Source: Allotamlana fucoidanivorans
GTDB taxonomy: Bacteria; Bacteroidota; Bacteroidia; Flavobacteriales; Flavobacteriaceae
DNA length: 64,000 nt
Direction of reading: 5' to 3'
NCBI RefSeq assembly: GCF_006265225.1
Contig: NZ_VDCS01000003.1
Location: 186,001-250,000 of the forward strand
The notes beneath the pieces were generated by a model. That model saw nothing but the letters and a program-made list of their open reading frames with translations, did not search any database and was not told the origin of the DNA. The translations under genes were made by a program, and so were the position numbers. Every line of letters starts with the position of its first letter. Positions within the stretch are counted from its first letter, which is position 1. Below, one piece after another: positions 18,507-26,577 of the stretch.

Positions 18507-18547
18507 ACTTAAATTTTATACTTTTACGTTTTTAATCACAATTTGAA

Positions 18548-18844
18548 ATGGCCAAAAGACACAATGAACATATGAGCATCAGTGATGCTTTAAAAGAATT
18601 TATTGAAACCAATAAGCTTGAAAAAGGTCTGGACAAAGTGAACATTGCCAAAGCCTGGGAAAACTTAATGGGTAATGGTGTAAACAATTACACTACTTCC
18701 ATAAAATTAGAGCGCGACACCCTTTATGTACAGTTAAGCTCTAGTGTTTTACGTGAAGAATTAAGCTATGGCAAACAAAAAATAATTAACATGCTAAATG
18801 AAGAGGTTGGCAAAGAAATAATTAAAAAACTGGTTTTAAGATAA
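18548..18844 (+). CDS. DUF721 (DciA-like) protein
   Basis: A 98-residue DUF721 protein. The conserved core WENLMGNGVNNYT followed by a basic/hydrophobic C-terminal half matches the family. DciA-type DUF721 proteins help load the replicative helicase in many bacteria; whether this short form does so is inference. Its usual neighbour is recF, from which it is separated here. Confidence 0.82.
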   Translation: MAKRHNEHMSISDALKEFIETNKLEKGLDKVNIAKAWENLMGNGVNNYTTSIKLERDTLYVQLSSSVLREELSYGKQKIINMLNEEVGKEIIKKLVLR

Positions 18845-18906
18845 TTGACCTGAAAATTTAATTTTAAATTAATCTTCAAAAAAACAGATTGTATTGTTAA
18901 TTACCT

Positions 18907-18914
18907 TACCTTTG
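18907..18914 (+). promoter_or_regulatory. -7 promoter box (TAnnTTTG) for the cold-shock gene
   Basis: TACCTTTG, 27 bases before the ATG at 18941. The nearest TTG upstream is only 15 bases away, shorter than the usual -33 spacing. Confidence 0.5.
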
Positions 18915-18940
18915 GCGTTTTAATTATAATACAAATTACA

Positions 18941-19132
18941 ATGAGTAAAGGTACCGTAAAATTCTTTAACGATTCAAAAGGTTTTGGATTCATTATTGAA
19001 GAGGACAACAACAAAGAACATTTCGTACACATTTCAGGATTAATCGATGAAATTCGTGAAGGCGATAATGTTGAATTCGATCTACAAGAAGGTAGAAAAG
19101 GATTAAACGCCGTAAACGTAAAAGTAGTCTAA
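18941..19132 (+). CDS. Cold-shock domain protein
   Basis: A 63-residue single cold-shock domain that binds single-stranded RNA or DNA. RNP1 KGFGFI is at about 13-18 and RNP2 HFVHIS at about 27-32. The length is normal for Csp proteins. It has its own -7 promoter box and its own terminator, so it is monocistronic. Confidence 0.93.
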   Translation: MSKGTVKFFNDSKGFGFIIEEDNNKEHFVHISGLIDEIREGDNVEFDLQEGRKGLNAVNVKVV

Positions 19133-19157
19133 ACATATACTTTAACAATTACAACAA

Positions 19158-19187
19158 AGGCCTATCATTTTTTGATAGGCTTTTTTT
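19158..19187 (+). terminator. Intrinsic terminator of the cold-shock gene
   Basis: Perfect 8-bp stem 19160-19167 with 19173-19180, 5-base loop, then seven T. Confidence 0.9.
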
Positions 19188-19203
19188 GTACCCAATAAAA
19201 ATA

Positions 19204-19239
19204 AACAAGCCCAATGCGATACGTCACAATGGGCTTGTT
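19204..19239 (-). terminator. Intrinsic terminator of ndk
   Basis: 10-bp stem 19204-19213 with 19230-19239, with a T-rich tract on the - strand side. It lies just after the ndk stop. Confidence 0.75.
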
Positions 19240-19260
19240 CAAAAGTATTAAATCTATATT

Positions 19261-19680
19261 TTAAAACTGTTCTCTTCCTGCAAAATGAAACGCGCCTTCA
19301 ATAGCAGCATTCTCATCGCTGTCACTACCGTGAACAGCATTTTCACCGATAGAATCAGCATACATTTTTCTTATAGTACCTTCAGCGGCATCAGCAGGGT
19401 TTGTAGCTCCAATTAAGGTTCTAAAATCCTCAACTGCATTTTCTTTTTCTAAGATAGCCGCTACAATTGGTCCGCGTGTCATATATTCAACCAATTCTGG
19501 GAAAAACGGACGTTCTTTATGAATTGCGTAAAAAGTTTCCGCATCAGCAGTTGTCATTTGAGTCAATTTCATTGCTACAATCCTAAACCCAGAAGCTGAA
19601 ATTTTTTCTAAAATTGCGCCTATGTGTCCTTTTTCAACAGCATCTGGCTTAAGCATGGTAAATGTTCTATTTGTCGCCAT
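19261..19680 (-). CDS. ndk: Nucleoside diphosphate kinase
   Basis: A 139-residue NDK that transfers the gamma phosphate from ATP to other nucleoside diphosphates through a phospho-His. The catalytic His117 is in NAVHGSDS; the N-terminal [13 protein letters not shown] is the standard family opening. Normal length, monocistronic, with its own promoter (19779-19808) and terminator. Confidence 0.97.
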   Translation of the reverse strand: MATNRTFTMLKPDAVEKGHIGAILEKISASGFRIVAMKLTQMTTADAETFYAIHKERPFFPELVEYMTRGPIVAAILEKENAVEDFRTLIGATNPADAAEGTIRKMYADSIGENAVHGSDSDENAAIEGAFHFAGREQF

Positions 19681-19778
19681 TTAAATAATTTTATGTATTC
19701 TAATTTTATTTTTATTAATCCGTTTTACAAACAATGTTCTGTATAAAACTGATATTTAGCTTTATGTGCTTTCGCGTG

Positions 19779-19808
19779 CAAATGTAAAGTATTTATTATT
19801 AATCGCAA
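19779..19808 (-). promoter_or_regulatory. ndk promoter with -33 TTG and -7 TAnnTTTG
   Basis: On the - strand TTG (19808-19806), a 19-base spacer, then TACATTTG (19786-19779). This matches the Bacteroidota housekeeping promoter. The predicted 5' leader is roughly 90 bases. Confidence 0.7.
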
Positions 19809-19845
19809 TTAATCTAAATTTAAAAAAATTGTATCTTCGCCATCT

Positions 19846-20865
19846 ATGAAAAAACAAGACATTTCGAGCATTAAAAAGCTATTATCCACGCCGAAGAACA
19901 TTGTAATTGTTGCGCATAAAAACCCTGATGGAGATGCTATTGGCTCTACACTAGGCTTGCAGCACTATCTCTTGAAAAAACAGCACCAAGTACAAATCAT
20001 TGTTCCTAATGACTATCCTTCATTCTTAAAATGGGTTCCTGGAAACCAACGTATTTTAGTGTATGATTATCAAACAAAATCCTGCAACACCTTAATACAA
20101 GAAGCTGACATTATATTTACCTTAGATTTTAATGCCTTTCATAGAGCTGGTAACATGGAACATGCTTTACAACAAAGCACTGCTTTAAAGATAATGATTG
20201 ACCATCATCAGGCGCCAGATGATTATGCTGCATATACCTATAGTGATGTCTCTATGAGTTCTACCTGCGAAATGGTTTATCATTTTATAAATCTGCTTGG
20301 TGATGATAATTTAGTAGATGTAGATATTGCAACGTGTTTATACTTAGGAATTATGACAGATACAGGCTCTTTTCGTTTCCCTTGTACCACAAGCACCACG
20401 CATCAGGTTGTGGCACACCTTATTGAACGAGGTGCTAACAATGCATTTATACACAATAGCGTTTATGATACCAATAGCTATGAAAGACTGCAGTTATTAG
20501 GTTGCGCGCTGTCTAATTTAAAAGTGATTCCCGAAGCAAGAACAGCCTACATCACCCTATCCCAAGAAGAATTAAATAGATTTAACTACAAAAAAGGTGA
20601 TACAGAAGGCATGGTTAATTACGGCCTTTCGTTAGAAGGTATTGTGCTTGCTGCTATTTTTATAGAAGACCAACAGGAAGGCATCATTAAAATTTCATTA
20701 CGATCAAAGGGTGATTTTTCTGTAAATGACATGTCTAGAATGCACTTTAACGGTGGTGGACATACAAATGCAGCTGGCGGCAGAAGTGAATTACCTCTTA
20801 AAGAGACTGTTGAAAAATTTATTAGTATATTGCCTAGTTATAACAAAGCCCTGATTAATGAATAA
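19846..20865 (+). CDS. DHH/DHHA1 family nanoRNase / PAP phosphatase (NrnA-like)
   Basis: A 339-residue phosphoesterase. The metal-binding motifs are HKNPDGDAIGS near 24-34, an Asp in TLDFN, and IDHHQ at about 118-122. The DHHA1 domain ends in FNGGGHTNAAGG. Family members degrade very short RNAs and 3'-phosphoadenosine 5'-phosphate. Its end overlaps the start of gldI by 8 bases, so the two are translationally coupled. Confidence 0.88.
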   Translation: MKKQDISSIKKLLSTPKNIVIVAHKNPDGDAIGSTLGLQHYLLKKQHQVQIIVPNDYPSFLKWVPGNQRILVYDYQTKSCNTLIQEADIIFTLDFNAFHRAGNMEHALQQSTALKIMIDHHQAPDDYAAYTYSDVSMSSTCEMVYHFINLLGDDNLVDVDIATCLYLGIMTDTGSFRFPCTTSTTHQVVAHLIERGANNAFIHNSVYDTNSYERLQLLGCALSNLKVIPEARTAYITLSQEELNRFNYKKGDTEGMVNYGLSLEGIVLAAIFIEDQQEGIIKISLRSKGDFSVNDMSRMHFNGGGHTNAAGGRSELPLKETVEKFISILPSYNKALINE

Positions 20866-21400
20866 ATTACTATTACTCGTCTTTGTTTTACTAGCGGTTA
20901 GCTGTAAAACACCCGAAGCAAGAAGACCTGTTTCTGTAAAAACAGGCTCCTTCATTGATGAATCTGTTAAGCGAAACAGACAACTCAATGCTAAAGAACA
21001 GACGGCCATTGAAAACCTATTGAAAAAAGAAAAAAAAGAATACATTGCTTCTGAAAATGGCTTTTTGTATTACTACAACAATAAAATAGAGTCTGACACC
21101 TTACAAACACCTCAATTTGGTGATATTGTGAATTATGATTATGATGTAAAATCATTGAATGGCACAGTCATTTACTCTAAAGATGAGTTGCGCATGCAAA
21201 CCTACACCATTGATAAAGAAGAACTCTTTTCTGGCCTTAGAGAAGGTTTAAAACTCATGAAAACAGGAGAAACAGTTACTTTTTTATTCCCTTCTCAAAA
21301 AGCGTATGGCTATTACGGAGACGAAAATAAAATAGGCAGAAACACACCTCTAGTTTGTGAGGTCACTTTACATTCCATCACCCAAAACACCACAAAATAA
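20858..21400 (+). CDS. gldI: Gliding motility-associated peptidyl-prolyl isomerase lipoprotein GldI
   Basis: A 180-residue lipoprotein with signal peptide and lipobox LLAVSC (Cys about 16), followed by an FKBP domain (about 80-176) with the TVTFLFPSQKAYGYYG core. GldI is needed for gliding in Flavobacterium, probably by folding envelope proteins. The assignment rests on domain order, lipoprotein type and neighbourhood. It is followed 2 bases later by another isomerase lipoprotein. Confidence 0.75.
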   Translation: MNKLLLLVFVLLAVSCKTPEARRPVSVKTGSFIDESVKRNRQLNAKEQTAIENLLKKEKKEYIASENGFLYYYNNKIESDTLQTPQFGDIVNYDYDVKSLNGTVIYSKDELRMQTYTIDKEELFSGLREGLKLMKTGETVTFLFPSQKAYGYYGDENKIGRNTPLVCEVTLHSITQNTTK

Positions 21401-21402
21401 CA

Positions 21403-22530
21403 ATGAACCTACTTAACAGTATCTTTAAGACTAGTCTCGTTTTCTTATTGATATTTTTGTCATCCTGTAAGGCGCAATACCCCGAATTAGAAGACGGCTT
21501 ATATGCTGAGTTTATTACCAATAAAGGCACTATGGTTGCTAAACTAGAACAGAATAAAACCCCTATAACAGTGGCTAATTTTGTTTCGCTTGCCGAAGGT
21601 ACAAACACGCTAGTAAAAAAAGAATACAAAAATAAAAAGTATTATAATGGCACCATTTTTCATCGGGTTATTGATGAGTTTATGATTCAAGGGGGAGACC
21701 CTACTGGTACAGGAAAGGGTAATCCTGGTTACAAATTTAAGGATGAAATTCACCCTAGCTTAAAACATGATAAGCCTGGCATTTTATCTATGGCTAACTC
21801 GGGCCCCAACTCAAATGGCAGCCAGTTTTTCATTACCGAAGTACCTAAACCACATTTAGATAACAGCTATAGTATTTTTGGAGAATTGGTTATTGGCCAA
21901 GATGTTCAAGACTCTATTTCAAATGTAAAAACAGATGATAGAGATAAACCTATTGATGACGTTGTTTTGGTAGAGCTTAATATCATTAGAAAAGGAAAAG
22001 CGGCAAAGAACTTTAACGCCAATAGTATTTTTGTTGCACATTTTGCAGAAGAAGAACGCCTTGAAAAAGAACAAGCCGCTAAGGCGCAAGCCATTATCAC
22101 AGCCTCCAAAACCAAATTTGACAAGCAGAAGGCACAGGCCAGCTCATTAGAATCTGGACTTCAATATTACATTTCAAAAAAGGGTAATGGCGAAAAATTA
22201 CCGCCTGATGCTACCGTACTGGTGCACTATGCCGTTTATTTTGACAACGGAAAACTATTAGAAACAAGTAAACTGGAAATAGCAGAAGTACTTGATGCAG
22301 TAAACGAAAAGAGAAAAGCAGCTAACAGATACCAACCAATAACAGCAGATATTGGCCCCAACGCAGGTATGATTCCTGGATTTAAAGAAGGGCTTCAACA
22401 GCTACATGTAGGAGACCAAGCCACTTTATTTATTCCGTATCATTTAGCCTACGGCGAGTCTGGAACACGGGGTATTCCCGGAAAAACAAATATTATTTTT
22501 GAAGTAGACATTTTAAAACTCATAAAGTAA
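21403..22530 (+). CDS. Lipoprotein with fused cyclophilin and FKBP peptidyl-prolyl isomerase domains
   Basis: A 375-residue lipoprotein (lipobox LIFLSSC, Cys about 23). The cyclophilin domain (about 32-195) shows FHRVIDEFMIQGGDP and NGSQFFIT. A charged linker of about 50 residues follows, then an FKBP domain (about 245-375) with the LAYGESG and PGKTNIIFEVDIL motifs. Both catalytic types of prolyl isomerase are in one chain, probably on the periplasmic side of the envelope. Sits between gldI and lgt, 2 bases after gldI. Confidence 0.9.
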   Translation: MNLLNSIFKTSLVFLLIFLSSCKAQYPELEDGLYAEFITNKGTMVAKLEQNKTPITVANFVSLAEGTNTLVKKEYKNKKYYNGTIFHRVIDEFMIQGGDPTGTGKGNPGYKFKDEIHPSLKHDKPGILSMANSGPNSNGSQFFITEVPKPHLDNSYSIFGELVIGQDVQDSISNVKTDDRDKPIDDVVLVELNIIRKGKAAKNFNANSIFVAHFAEEERLEKEQAAKAQAIITASKTKFDKQKAQASSLESGLQYYISKKGNGEKLPPDATVLVHYAVYFDNGKLLETSKLEIAEVLDAVNEKRKAANRYQPITADIGPNAGMIPGFKEGLQQLHVGDQATLFIPYHLAYGESGTRGIPGKTNIIFEVDILKLIK

Positions 22531-22542
22531 CACAAAATACTC

Positions 22543-23481
22543 ATGACGACGCACCTTTTAAAATTTGATTGGAACCCCATAACAGGTATTGACTTGTTGG
22601 GTTTTTTTAAACTCCACTTCTATAGCTTAATGTGGGTTATTGCCTTTATTTTAGGGTGGTATATAATGAAACGTATTTTTACTAAAGAAAAGATTTCATT
22701 AGAATATCTTGATCCCTTATTTATATACACCGTTTTAGCCACCATGTTAGGCGCCAGATTGGGGCATGTTTTATTTTATCAATCTGAATTAATTACCGAA
22801 GATTTTTTCAGCATCTTTTTGCCCTTTAAATTTAAAGGAGGTTTTGAATTCACAGGATTTCAAGGTTTAGCCAGTCATGGTGCCGCCATAGGTATAATAA
22901 TTGGGATGTATCTATACCGACGAAAATACCATTACAAATCTATTTTGTGGATATTAGATCGTGTTGTGATTCCTGTTGCTTCTGGTGCTATTTTCATAAG
23001 AATAGGCAATTTTATTAACTCTGAAATTATAGGTAAGCCATCGGGTGATTTTCCTTTAGGTGTTCGGTTTATTCAAGACCATTATTACAAAAGAGAGATC
23101 ATGCAGCTTACGGGCATCAATGATGTGCAACAAGCTTACAATGCAGTAACAGAGAATCCGCAATTTCAAAATTTATTGGAAGTGGTTCCTTACCGCCACC
23201 CATCGCAACTTTATGAGTCTTTGTGTTATGTGTTTGTATTTTTAATTTTGTTGTATTTCTACACCAAAACAAACAAAAAAGATCAACCTGGTTTTTTATT
23301 TGGTTTATTCTTGGTGTTATTATGGACCATCCGGTTTTTTATTGAATTCACCAAAGAAGCCCAAAACGCAGAACGTGCTGACTGGGTTTTAAACACAGGA
23401 CAGTGGTTAAGCATACCATTTATTCTACTTGGGCTTTATTTTATGTTTATGTACAAACCCAAATCGGTATCCAATAAATGA
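22543..23481 (+). CDS. lgt: Prolipoprotein diacylglyceryl transferase
   Basis: A 312-residue polytopic enzyme that attaches diacylglycerol to the lipobox Cys of prolipoproteins. The essential His is in LASHGAAIG (about 108-116) and the signature reads RIGNFINSEIIGKPSG, where the usual final GR is GK. About seven membrane segments. It sits among genes for lipoproteins (gldI, the double isomerase, DUF192), a fitting context. Its end overlaps the next start by 4 bases. Confidence 0.95.
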   Translation: MTTHLLKFDWNPITGIDLLGFFKLHFYSLMWVIAFILGWYIMKRIFTKEKISLEYLDPLFIYTVLATMLGARLGHVLFYQSELITEDFFSIFLPFKFKGGFEFTGFQGLASHGAAIGIIIGMYLYRRKYHYKSILWILDRVVIPVASGAIFIRIGNFINSEIIGKPSGDFPLGVRFIQDHYYKREIMQLTGINDVQQAYNAVTENPQFQNLLEVVPYRHPSQLYESLCYVFVFLILLYFYTKTNKKDQPGFLFGLFLVLLWTIRFFIEFTKEAQNAERADWVLNTGQWLSIPFILLGLYFMFMYKPKSVSNK

Positions 23482-23960
23482 TTAATCGTTTGGTGTTTAG
23501 TATGCTTTTGTTTGTTTCATTTGCAATGATAAGTTGTAAAGAGCAAAACAAACCTATACCACAAACTAAGGTATCTTTTAAAAAAGAAGGCGATCTTACC
23601 ATTTATAAATCTGACAAAACGCAAGTTCATTTGGATATTGAAATAGCAGACACTGATTTTGATATACAAACAGGACTCATGTACCGAGATGGCATGAAAA
23701 AAAATCAAGGCATGCTATTTGTTTTTAACGATGAAAGTGAACGATTCTTTTATATGAAAAACACAAAGTTTCCTTTAGATTTAATCTATATCAATGCTGA
23801 CAAACATATAGTGAGTTTTCAAAAAAATGCAAAACCTTTTGATGAATCTTCTTTACCTTCAAATGTACCAGCCCAATATGTACTTGAAATGAACGCTGGG
23901 TTAATAGACATTTGGAACCTTAAAGTTGGAGATTCTATAAGCTTCAAAAAGAACAACTAA
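23478..23960 (+). CDS. DUF192 lipoprotein
   Basis: A 160-residue lipoprotein (lipobox AMISC, Cys about 20) with the DUF192 domain, recognised by QTGLMYRDGMKKNQGMLFVF and FYMKNTKFPLDLIYI. The function of DUF192 is not established. The ATGA overlap with lgt shows translational coupling. Confidence 0.87.
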   Translation: MINRLVFSMLLFVSFAMISCKEQNKPIPQTKVSFKKEGDLTIYKSDKTQVHLDIEIADTDFDIQTGLMYRDGMKKNQGMLFVFNDESERFFYMKNTKFPLDLIYINADKHIVSFQKNAKPFDESSLPSNVPAQYVLEMNAGLIDIWNLKVGDSISFKKNN

Positions 23961-24143
23961 AACACCCTGCTCGTTCAATAAACATTATGCTGGATAGGTT
24001 TTAGTTTAACGTAAGTTGAACATAACGTTTTGGATCTATTTCTGATTTTTTGAAATTTAAATGACTATGTCTGCTCGAAGTGACATCATTCATATTTAAT
24101 GACATTAATGCCATAAATTTTAGATTCTCTTATCAAACTTGCG

Positions 24144-24506
24144 TTAGTTTATAGTAACTTTTTCCTTTTTTTCAGGAATACAATAGGCCTCACCATTTTC
24201 TTCTCTTGGCTTTACTTTTACTGTATATTCGCCTGTTGTGGCATACTCATGTGTTGCTGTATTTCCTGTAATAACTTCAACAGCGCCATCTCCAAAATCC
24301 CAAGTTATATTATTACCCATGGCATAATCCCCAGAATATGTTACGGTAAACATAACTAGTTTACTGTTAGTGGCATCAACTTCATGGCTAACATCAAAAT
24401 TTAAACCAGAAAACAAACAATCAATCGTGTTCTTTGCATCATCTTTACTACATGATTCTATTAAGAATACTGTAAGCATCAATAAAACTAATTTCGCTTT
24501 TCTCAT
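24144..24506 (-). CDS. Small lipoprotein with a PKD-like domain
   Basis: A 120-residue lipoprotein (lipobox LIESC, Cys about 19) whose remainder is a single PKD-type beta-sandwich, with the signature ITWDFGDGA at about 64-72 and HEYATTGEYTVKV. PKD domains mediate protein or glycan contacts at the cell surface. It stands alone between convergent DUF192 and divergent DUF2092 genes. Confidence 0.8.
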   Translation of the reverse strand: MRKAKLVLLMLTVFLIESCSKDDAKNTIDCLFSGLNFDVSHEVDATNSKLVMFTVTYSGDYAMGNNITWDFGDGAVEVITGNTATHEYATTGEYTVKVKPREENGEAYCIPEKKEKVTIN

Positions 24507-24718
24507 ACTTTTTTCATTAAATATAAAAAATTAAAATCAACATTTTAAACACGTTTCGTGTTTATTTAAATCTTTCAAACCATGCAAAAGCATCTTAACA
24601 TAAAAATAATCTCCCTCTTGATCAATTTTTACAGTTTTTTCTTATTTTCAATGTCTATATCAAAAATTAAATAACGTACATTTATCTTGCTATCAATACT
24701 TTATTAATCACTTCCGTT

Positions 24719-25447
24719 ATGAAAAAACACATATTACTCCTTGCTCTGCTTTTATCCTATTTTGTTAGCCCTTCCCAAAACGATAAAAAAATGGATTCCA
24801 CAGCCATTTTTATCCTTGACAGAATGAGTACCATTATTGGAGATTTAACTTCAGTAACTTTTGACCTGAATACCTCAATAGACAATTATGACGATTCTAA
24901 AAACATTGTAAAACACTATTTAAAAAGTACTGTTTCTTTTTCGGGGCCAGATAAACTTTTAACAAAAACGGAAGGAACAAAGGGAAAGTATGGTTTTTGG
25001 TATGATGGTGAATATCTAACCTATTACAACGTTGATGAAAACAACTACGTTACCCTTGAAGCACCCGATACAACCATTGAAATGATTGATGAAATGCACA
25101 AAAATTTCGACTTCAAATTTCCAGCAGCAGATTTCTTCTACCCCAGTTTTACTGACGATTTAATGGATATGTTTGATGAAATAAAATTTCTTGGTACTGT
25201 AAATCTATCAGACGAAATATGTTATCACATCATGGCTATTAATAAAGACATGACCGTTCAGTTTTGGATTTCAAACAAAACTTATTTATTGCCAAAACGC
25301 TTTGTCATTATGTATAAAAACGAAGAAAATATGCAATATGAAGCTTCGTTTGAAAATTGGTCTTTAAACCCCAATATACCCGATGCTGTTTTTAGTTTTA
25401 TGGCACCTCCAACAGCCCAGTTAATCAGCATTTTAAAGCAATCTTAA
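24719..25447 (+). CDS. DUF2092 periplasmic protein (LolA-like fold)
   Basis: A 242-residue protein with a signal peptide (about 1-20) and a DUF2092 domain: GPDKLLTKTEGTKGKYGFWYDG and, later, AADFFYPSF. The family is related to outer-membrane lipoprotein carriers, but no function is shown. It begins a run of same-strand envelope genes, with DUF6515 26 bases downstream. Confidence 0.8.
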   Translation: MKKHILLLALLLSYFVSPSQNDKKMDSTAIFILDRMSTIIGDLTSVTFDLNTSIDNYDDSKNIVKHYLKSTVSFSGPDKLLTKTEGTKGKYGFWYDGEYLTYYNVDENNYVTLEAPDTTIEMIDEMHKNFDFKFPAADFFYPSFTDDLMDMFDEIKFLGTVNLSDEICYHIMAINKDMTVQFWISNKTYLLPKRFVIMYKNEENMQYEASFENWSLNPNIPDAVFSFMAPPTAQLISILKQS

Positions 25448-25473
25448 TTAAACACGATGTAATCTTTATCAGC

Positions 25474-26499
25474 ATGAATTCACATAACAACCACATAAAA
25501 AATATAATAGGTCTCATTTTAGTTTGTATTTGCATAGCATTTCCCTCTGAACTAATGGCTCAGCGTATGAGGCCTTCTGGAGGAGCTAGAGGCGGCGGTT
25601 CTATTACAAGGCCAACACAAATGCCCAACAGAAGTAACAGACCTACTGCCAGACCTTCAACAACCAATAGAATGCCTAATAGGTCAATTAATGGCGGAGC
25701 TACTCATAATAAGAGTAGAGATTTTTCAAACAACAAGAATATTCCAAATAAAAGTACTAGGCCATCAACAATAAACAAACCCAATACTGGTCAATCAAAA
25801 TTACCAGACAGAAGAACTTCAAAAGTAAAAGACAGAAGCACCAATAAAGCAGGTAACAAAATAGGCAACAACAATAGAATTGGTAATAAAAATGTAAACG
25901 TTAATATTGATAGAAGTAGAAACGTTAATATTAGAAACACAAGAGTTAGAGGAAGTTCAAGAGCCTATGTAAGGCCACCATACAGATATGGTGGTTATAG
26001 GTATTATTGTCACCTCCCCTACTTTTACTTTCCTTACAGACCATTTTATTGGGGTCCCTATTACCACCCATGGGGGTATTTTGTAACCAGTTTAGCCACT
26101 ACCGCTATCATAGTAAACATTGTAAATGACAATGATAAATCTAACAATGAAGAGTATCATTATGAAAATGGCACCTATTATTTAAAAACAGAAAATGGGT
26201 TTGAAGCTGTACAGGCACCTGTTGGAGCACAAGTTCCTGACATCCCTAAAGATGCCGAAAAGGTTGAAGTTAACAACACTACCAATTACTACTACGGTGG
26301 CGCTTTTTATGAGCAGAATAAAGAGGGCTATATTGTGGTTCCTGCTACAGCGGGCACCATTGTTCCTGGACTTCCTGAAGGAGGCGAAGAAGTAAAAATA
26401 GGAGAAGTTACTTATGTTCAATTTGGAGAAACCTACTACCAACCTATTCAGGTAGATGGTAAAAATATGTATGAAATAGTCGATGTAAAAAAGGAATAA
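25474..26499 (+). CDS. DUF6515 envelope protein with Arg/Asn-rich region
   Basis: A 341-residue protein with a signal peptide (about 12-28). Residues about 29-165 form a low-complexity stretch rich in Arg, Asn, Ser and Pro. Next come a Tyr/Pro-rich hydrophobic patch (YFYFPYRPFYWGPYYHPWGY), a likely membrane segment, and two related repeats of about 50 residues with NYYYGGAFYE and TYVQFGETYY. This matches DUF6515; role unknown. The high Arg content suggests nucleic-acid or cell-wall contact, but that is a guess. Confidence 0.78.
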   Translation: MNSHNNHIKNIIGLILVCICIAFPSELMAQRMRPSGGARGGGSITRPTQMPNRSNRPTARPSTTNRMPNRSINGGATHNKSRDFSNNKNIPNKSTRPSTINKPNTGQSKLPDRRTSKVKDRSTNKAGNKIGNNNRIGNKNVNVNIDRSRNVNIRNTRVRGSSRAYVRPPYRYGGYRYYCHLPYFYFPYRPFYWGPYYHPWGYFVTSLATTAIIVNIVNDNDKSNNEEYHYENGTYYLKTENGFEAVQAPVGAQVPDIPKDAEKVEVNNTTNYYYGGAFYEQNKEGYIVVPATAGTIVPGLPEGGEEVKIGEVTYVQFGETYYQPIQVDGKNMYEIVDVKKE

Positions 26500-26577
26500 G
26501 TTTAGTACGTTACCATTCAAATCAAAACTCATGGTATCAAGAAATGTTTACCCTTTTTTCAAGTCCTTTTGAAAGTC

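Larger units (their letters stand above)
18208..18547. other. 340-base gene-free stretch after the hydrolase
   Basis: No coding frame is convincing here. It contains the right inverted repeat (18318-18360) and a GC-richer, foldable element (18415-18506) just before DUF721. The rest (18208-18317) shows nothing I can name. Confidence 0.7.
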
